Source of the DNA: Sporisorium sorghi
Taxonomy: Eukaryota; Basidiomycota; Ustilaginomycetes; Ustilaginales; Ustilaginaceae
Direction of reading: 5' to 3'
Assembly (NCBI GenBank): GCA_023212695.1
Contig: JALCCG010000247.1
Location: 4,158-31,982, forward strand
DNA: 27,825 nucleotides
The notes under the pieces were generated by a model that ran no database searches, was not told the DNA's origin, and saw nothing but the letters and a program-made list of their open reading frames with translations. This document shows, piece by piece, positions 25,923 to 27,825 of this stretch. Position numbers and translations under genes: made by a program. The stretch's first letter is position 1. Each line of letters opens with the position of its first letter.

Positions 25923-26499
25923 CATCTCGCTCCTCGTTCCGCTGTCTACTCGTGCTGCTCGTGTCGAGACGCTCCGGTCTTTCGCAATCCCAATTTCGGA
26001 CATTCATGCACAGTATTCAAGTCGAGAGATTCACAGTGAGAAGTTCACATTGGAAGGCTCGAAAAGCTCACAACGACACGAAGAGGCTCACCGTAGGACG
26101 TTCACAATCTGTCACGCCGCACGCGGTTTCGTTGAATCAATCTGATGCTTGCAGTATGGGGGGCTTTTTTGAGTCCTAAACAGATATGCGGAATGAAGGA
26201 CTTTATGTACCCGCACTGTATCTGTGAGTGAGACAGCACGGATGAAAAGGTGTGAGGAGTATGTAATACACGGGTTTGGACCACGCTCCCCGCGAGATGG
26301 GGTCGTGATTCAAATAAGGGAGAGGTGGGCTGACACGCAGGTCGAAGAAGCGTGCAACTTTTGATCACACGAGTCGAAGGACGGATTCGTGCAAAGCAGG
26401 GAAATGAAGACCGAGAAGACCTGATGCAGTCACGTCGACTCGATGGTATGGATCGACAACATGTGCGAGAGCCAGTCGTCGTTGCAAGATGCGAGACGC
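25923..26499. other. Intergenic between convergent genes
   Basis: 577 bp between the stops of the UIM gene and RPL16. It should contain both 3'UTRs. A G6-C-T6 block at about 26159-26171 is the only marked composition feature. I see no tRNA or other RNA gene. Confidence 0.55.
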
Positions 26500-27114
26500 T
26501 TAGTAGCCGTACGAGGCGAGCTGGGCGTTGACGTCCTTGAGCTTGTCGGCGGTGGCGGTTTGGGCGGCGGCGAGCTTCTTGGAGGCGGCGACCTGGCGCT
26601 CGTGGTAGGCGAGCTGCTTGACCTTGCGCTTGGCCTCGAGCTTGTCGACGGTCTCCATGTGGTTCCAGCCGACCTCGTGCGAGATGCGCTTGATGGTGGC
26701 GAACTTGCGGCCGGGCTTAAGACGCAGGACACGGAGGGCGGCGGGGATGACCATGAGCTTCTTGCGGTCGTACGGCGGGGGAACACCCTCGTACACCTTC
26801 AAGCGCTGCAGCGCAGCGGCACCGCGGGCGGTCTTGTGCGGGATCATGCCGCGGATCGCCTTGTACAGGATACGCGAGGGAGCGCGGTGGTGGAACGGTC
26901 CCGCCTTCTTGGGGTTCACCAGGTGGCGCTTGTGCAGGTAGGCGTGGTACTTCAACTTGTTGCGGAAGAACGAGCCGGAAACGTTGATGAGCTCGCATCG
27001 CACAACAACGACCTTCTGGCCAGAGAGCAGCTCCTTGGCCAGCGTGGCGGCCAGACGACCGAGAAGGTGGCCCTTGCCGTCAACGATGTATGGGTTTGCC
27101 TGCTGGAGGGACAT
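26500..27114 (-). CDS. RPL16: 60S ribosomal protein L16 (L13a, uL13)
   Basis: 204-aa protein of the large ribosomal subunit, similar in length to yeast Rpl16 (199 aa). Family segments run through the protein: [12 protein letters not shown] (11-22), [62 protein letters not shown] and [12 protein letters not shown], followed by the Lys/Ala-rich helical tail ending ASYGY. The ATG at 27114 ([15 protein letters not shown]) matches homologue starts, and the frame upstream lacks family similarity. The six bases before the ATG read CAACAG. A GTAGGC donor-like site and CTGAC about 80 nt upstream would allow a 5'UTR intron, which is not proven. No coding intron. Confidence 0.97.
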   Translation of the reverse strand: MSLQQANPYIVDGKGHLLGRLAATLAKELLSGQKVVVVRCELINVSGSFFRNKLKYHAYLHKRHLVNPKKAGPFHHRAPSRILYKAIRGMIPHKTARGAAALQRLKVYEGVPPPYDRKKLMVIPAALRVLRLKPGRKFATIKRISHEVGWNHMETVDKLEAKRKVKQLAYHERQVAASKKLAAAQTATADKLKDVNAQLASYGY

Positions 27115-27410
27115 CTGTTGTAGGTAGTGGTGGTGAGTGAGGTCGGTAGTGAATGGGCAAAAGACAAGATGCGGGTCAGTTTCCTTGCTCTGCCTACTTG
27201 AAAAAAGCTGCAACTTCGACCATCGACGAGATCTCTGCTTCTACTGCCGACTTTAATCCTGTGGTCGTGCTGAATCCACTGTTGCTGCTGCTACCAGTGA
27301 TGCAAGTCCGAACACCGTATCGATATTGTGCTCGTAGCAACGTTCGGGTGCGACGAGATCCATCATCCTTGCGTGTCTAATCCATCGATCGCGCTAGCAT
27401 CGAGAGCAAC
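27115..27410. promoter_or_regulatory. RPL16 upstream region
   Basis: 296 bp that should contain the RPL16 promoter and 5'UTR. A CA/CT-rich leader lies next to the ATG on the minus strand. No specific ribosomal-protein promoter element is recognised. Confidence 0.5.
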
Positions 27411-27825
27411 CTATGCGAGACCTTGTTTCCACCATGACGGATCCTGCATCAAATAGCGTCTACGGGCTTGCTTTGTCTGTAAGCAGAGCAGAGTGCCAGG
27501 CTGTATTCGAGCATCTCCCGGAGCGTCACGCTGGAACCGGCATGGTCCTCCGGTGCAGTCCGATGAAATCTCGAACATAGGACGCCGAAACGAGACGACA
27601 CGATAATCCTTCCCTCCTTCGATGCTGGTGTCGACGATGTGCGCCTTCAAAAGAGTTCCTGCTGCGCTTGTGTCCATAGTGTCTGCCAATGTTGCAATGT
27701 GCAAGGTCCAAATGCTGAATGCCAACTGCGAAGTGCGTGCCGGGATGCGTACCGTTGCAAATGCTGGTTGATGCTGTGCGATGTGCTGCGATGTGGTCGT
27801 CGTGCATGTCGAGATGGTCGAGTAG
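27411..27825 (-). CDS. Possible 3' end of a gene cut by the window edge
   Basis: On the minus strand one frame is open from the window edge to a stop at 27411 (about 137 codons) without an internal ATG near its left part. The translation includes TVRIPARTSQLAFSIW, DYRVVSFRRPMFEIS and ends MQDPSWWKQGLA. Composition is not obviously low complexity, so it may be the last exon of a gene lying further right. A second frame is also open for 93 codons in the same place, and no domain is recognised, so chance is a real alternative. Confidence 0.25.
   Translation of the reverse strand, partial: YSTISTCTTTTSQHIAQHQPAFATVRIPARTSQLAFSIWTLHIATLADTMDTSAAGTLLKAHIVDTSIEGGKDYRVVSFRRPMFEISSDCTGGPCRFQRDAPGDARIQPGTLLCLQTKQARRRYLMQDPSWWKQGLA

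Noticed and set aside
24666..26003. 445-codon minus-strand frame opposite the UIM gene
   Set aside because: Arg/Ala-rich shadow that runs past the stop of the real gene without its own start or domain.

Overview
This window looks like nuclear DNA of a smut-type basidiomycete (Ustilaginomycotina, Ustilago/Sporisorium-like). That is inferred from several traits: GC-rich, almost intronless genes with C-ending codon preference; one short intron with GTAAGT, CTGAC and CAG signals; a fungal Met6; a Mdr1/Gyp2-type Rab-GAP; a Zn2Cys6 regulator with long Gln runs; and an intron-containing nuclear tRNA. No bacterial, organellar or viral gene was seen. Species cannot be fixed by eye.

Layout. Left part (1-7000): a GRAM-TBC-EF-hand Rab GTPase-activating protein on the minus strand (293-2656) diverges from MET6, the cobalamin-independent methionine synthase (4054-6441, plus strand). 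They share a 1.4 kb pyrimidine-rich intergenic region. MET6 has a first coding exon of only 5 nt. Next (7042-12655): a 1266-aa coiled-coil protein with an Ala/Ser/Thr/Pro/Arg-rich N-terminal half converges on a minus-strand protein. The C-terminus of that protein resembles the Sld7/MTBP replication-initiation family (tentative). A tRNA-Arg(TCG) with a 33-nt intron follows.

Middle (12945-16100): a protein of unknown function (perhaps UPF0739/DUF4504-like), then the accessory-looking part of the window. This holds a possible copia-type LTR end with primer-binding site (to 14222) and a minus-strand gene of unknown family (14442-15926) that is broken by at least one frameshift, probably two. Right part (16221-27825): an acidic bZIP-like regulator, a Zn2Cys6 transcription factor, an FRG1 homologue, a large ubiquitin-interacting-motif and PPxY protein, ribosomal protein L16/uL13 (RPL16), and at the very edge an open frame that may be the 3' end of another gene.

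The genes are mostly independent housekeeping and regulatory units arranged as divergent or convergent pairs, not one pathway. Convergent pairs have very short gaps (56 nt at 10843-10898, 69 nt at 21542-21610), and the FRG1/UIM pair shares a 238-bp divergent promoter. The best candidates for something undescribed are the broken unknown gene with the nearby LTR-like relic, the multi-UIM/PPxY protein, the Sld7/MTBP-like protein, and the repetitive basic coiled-coil protein. No clearly novel multi-gene system is visible.
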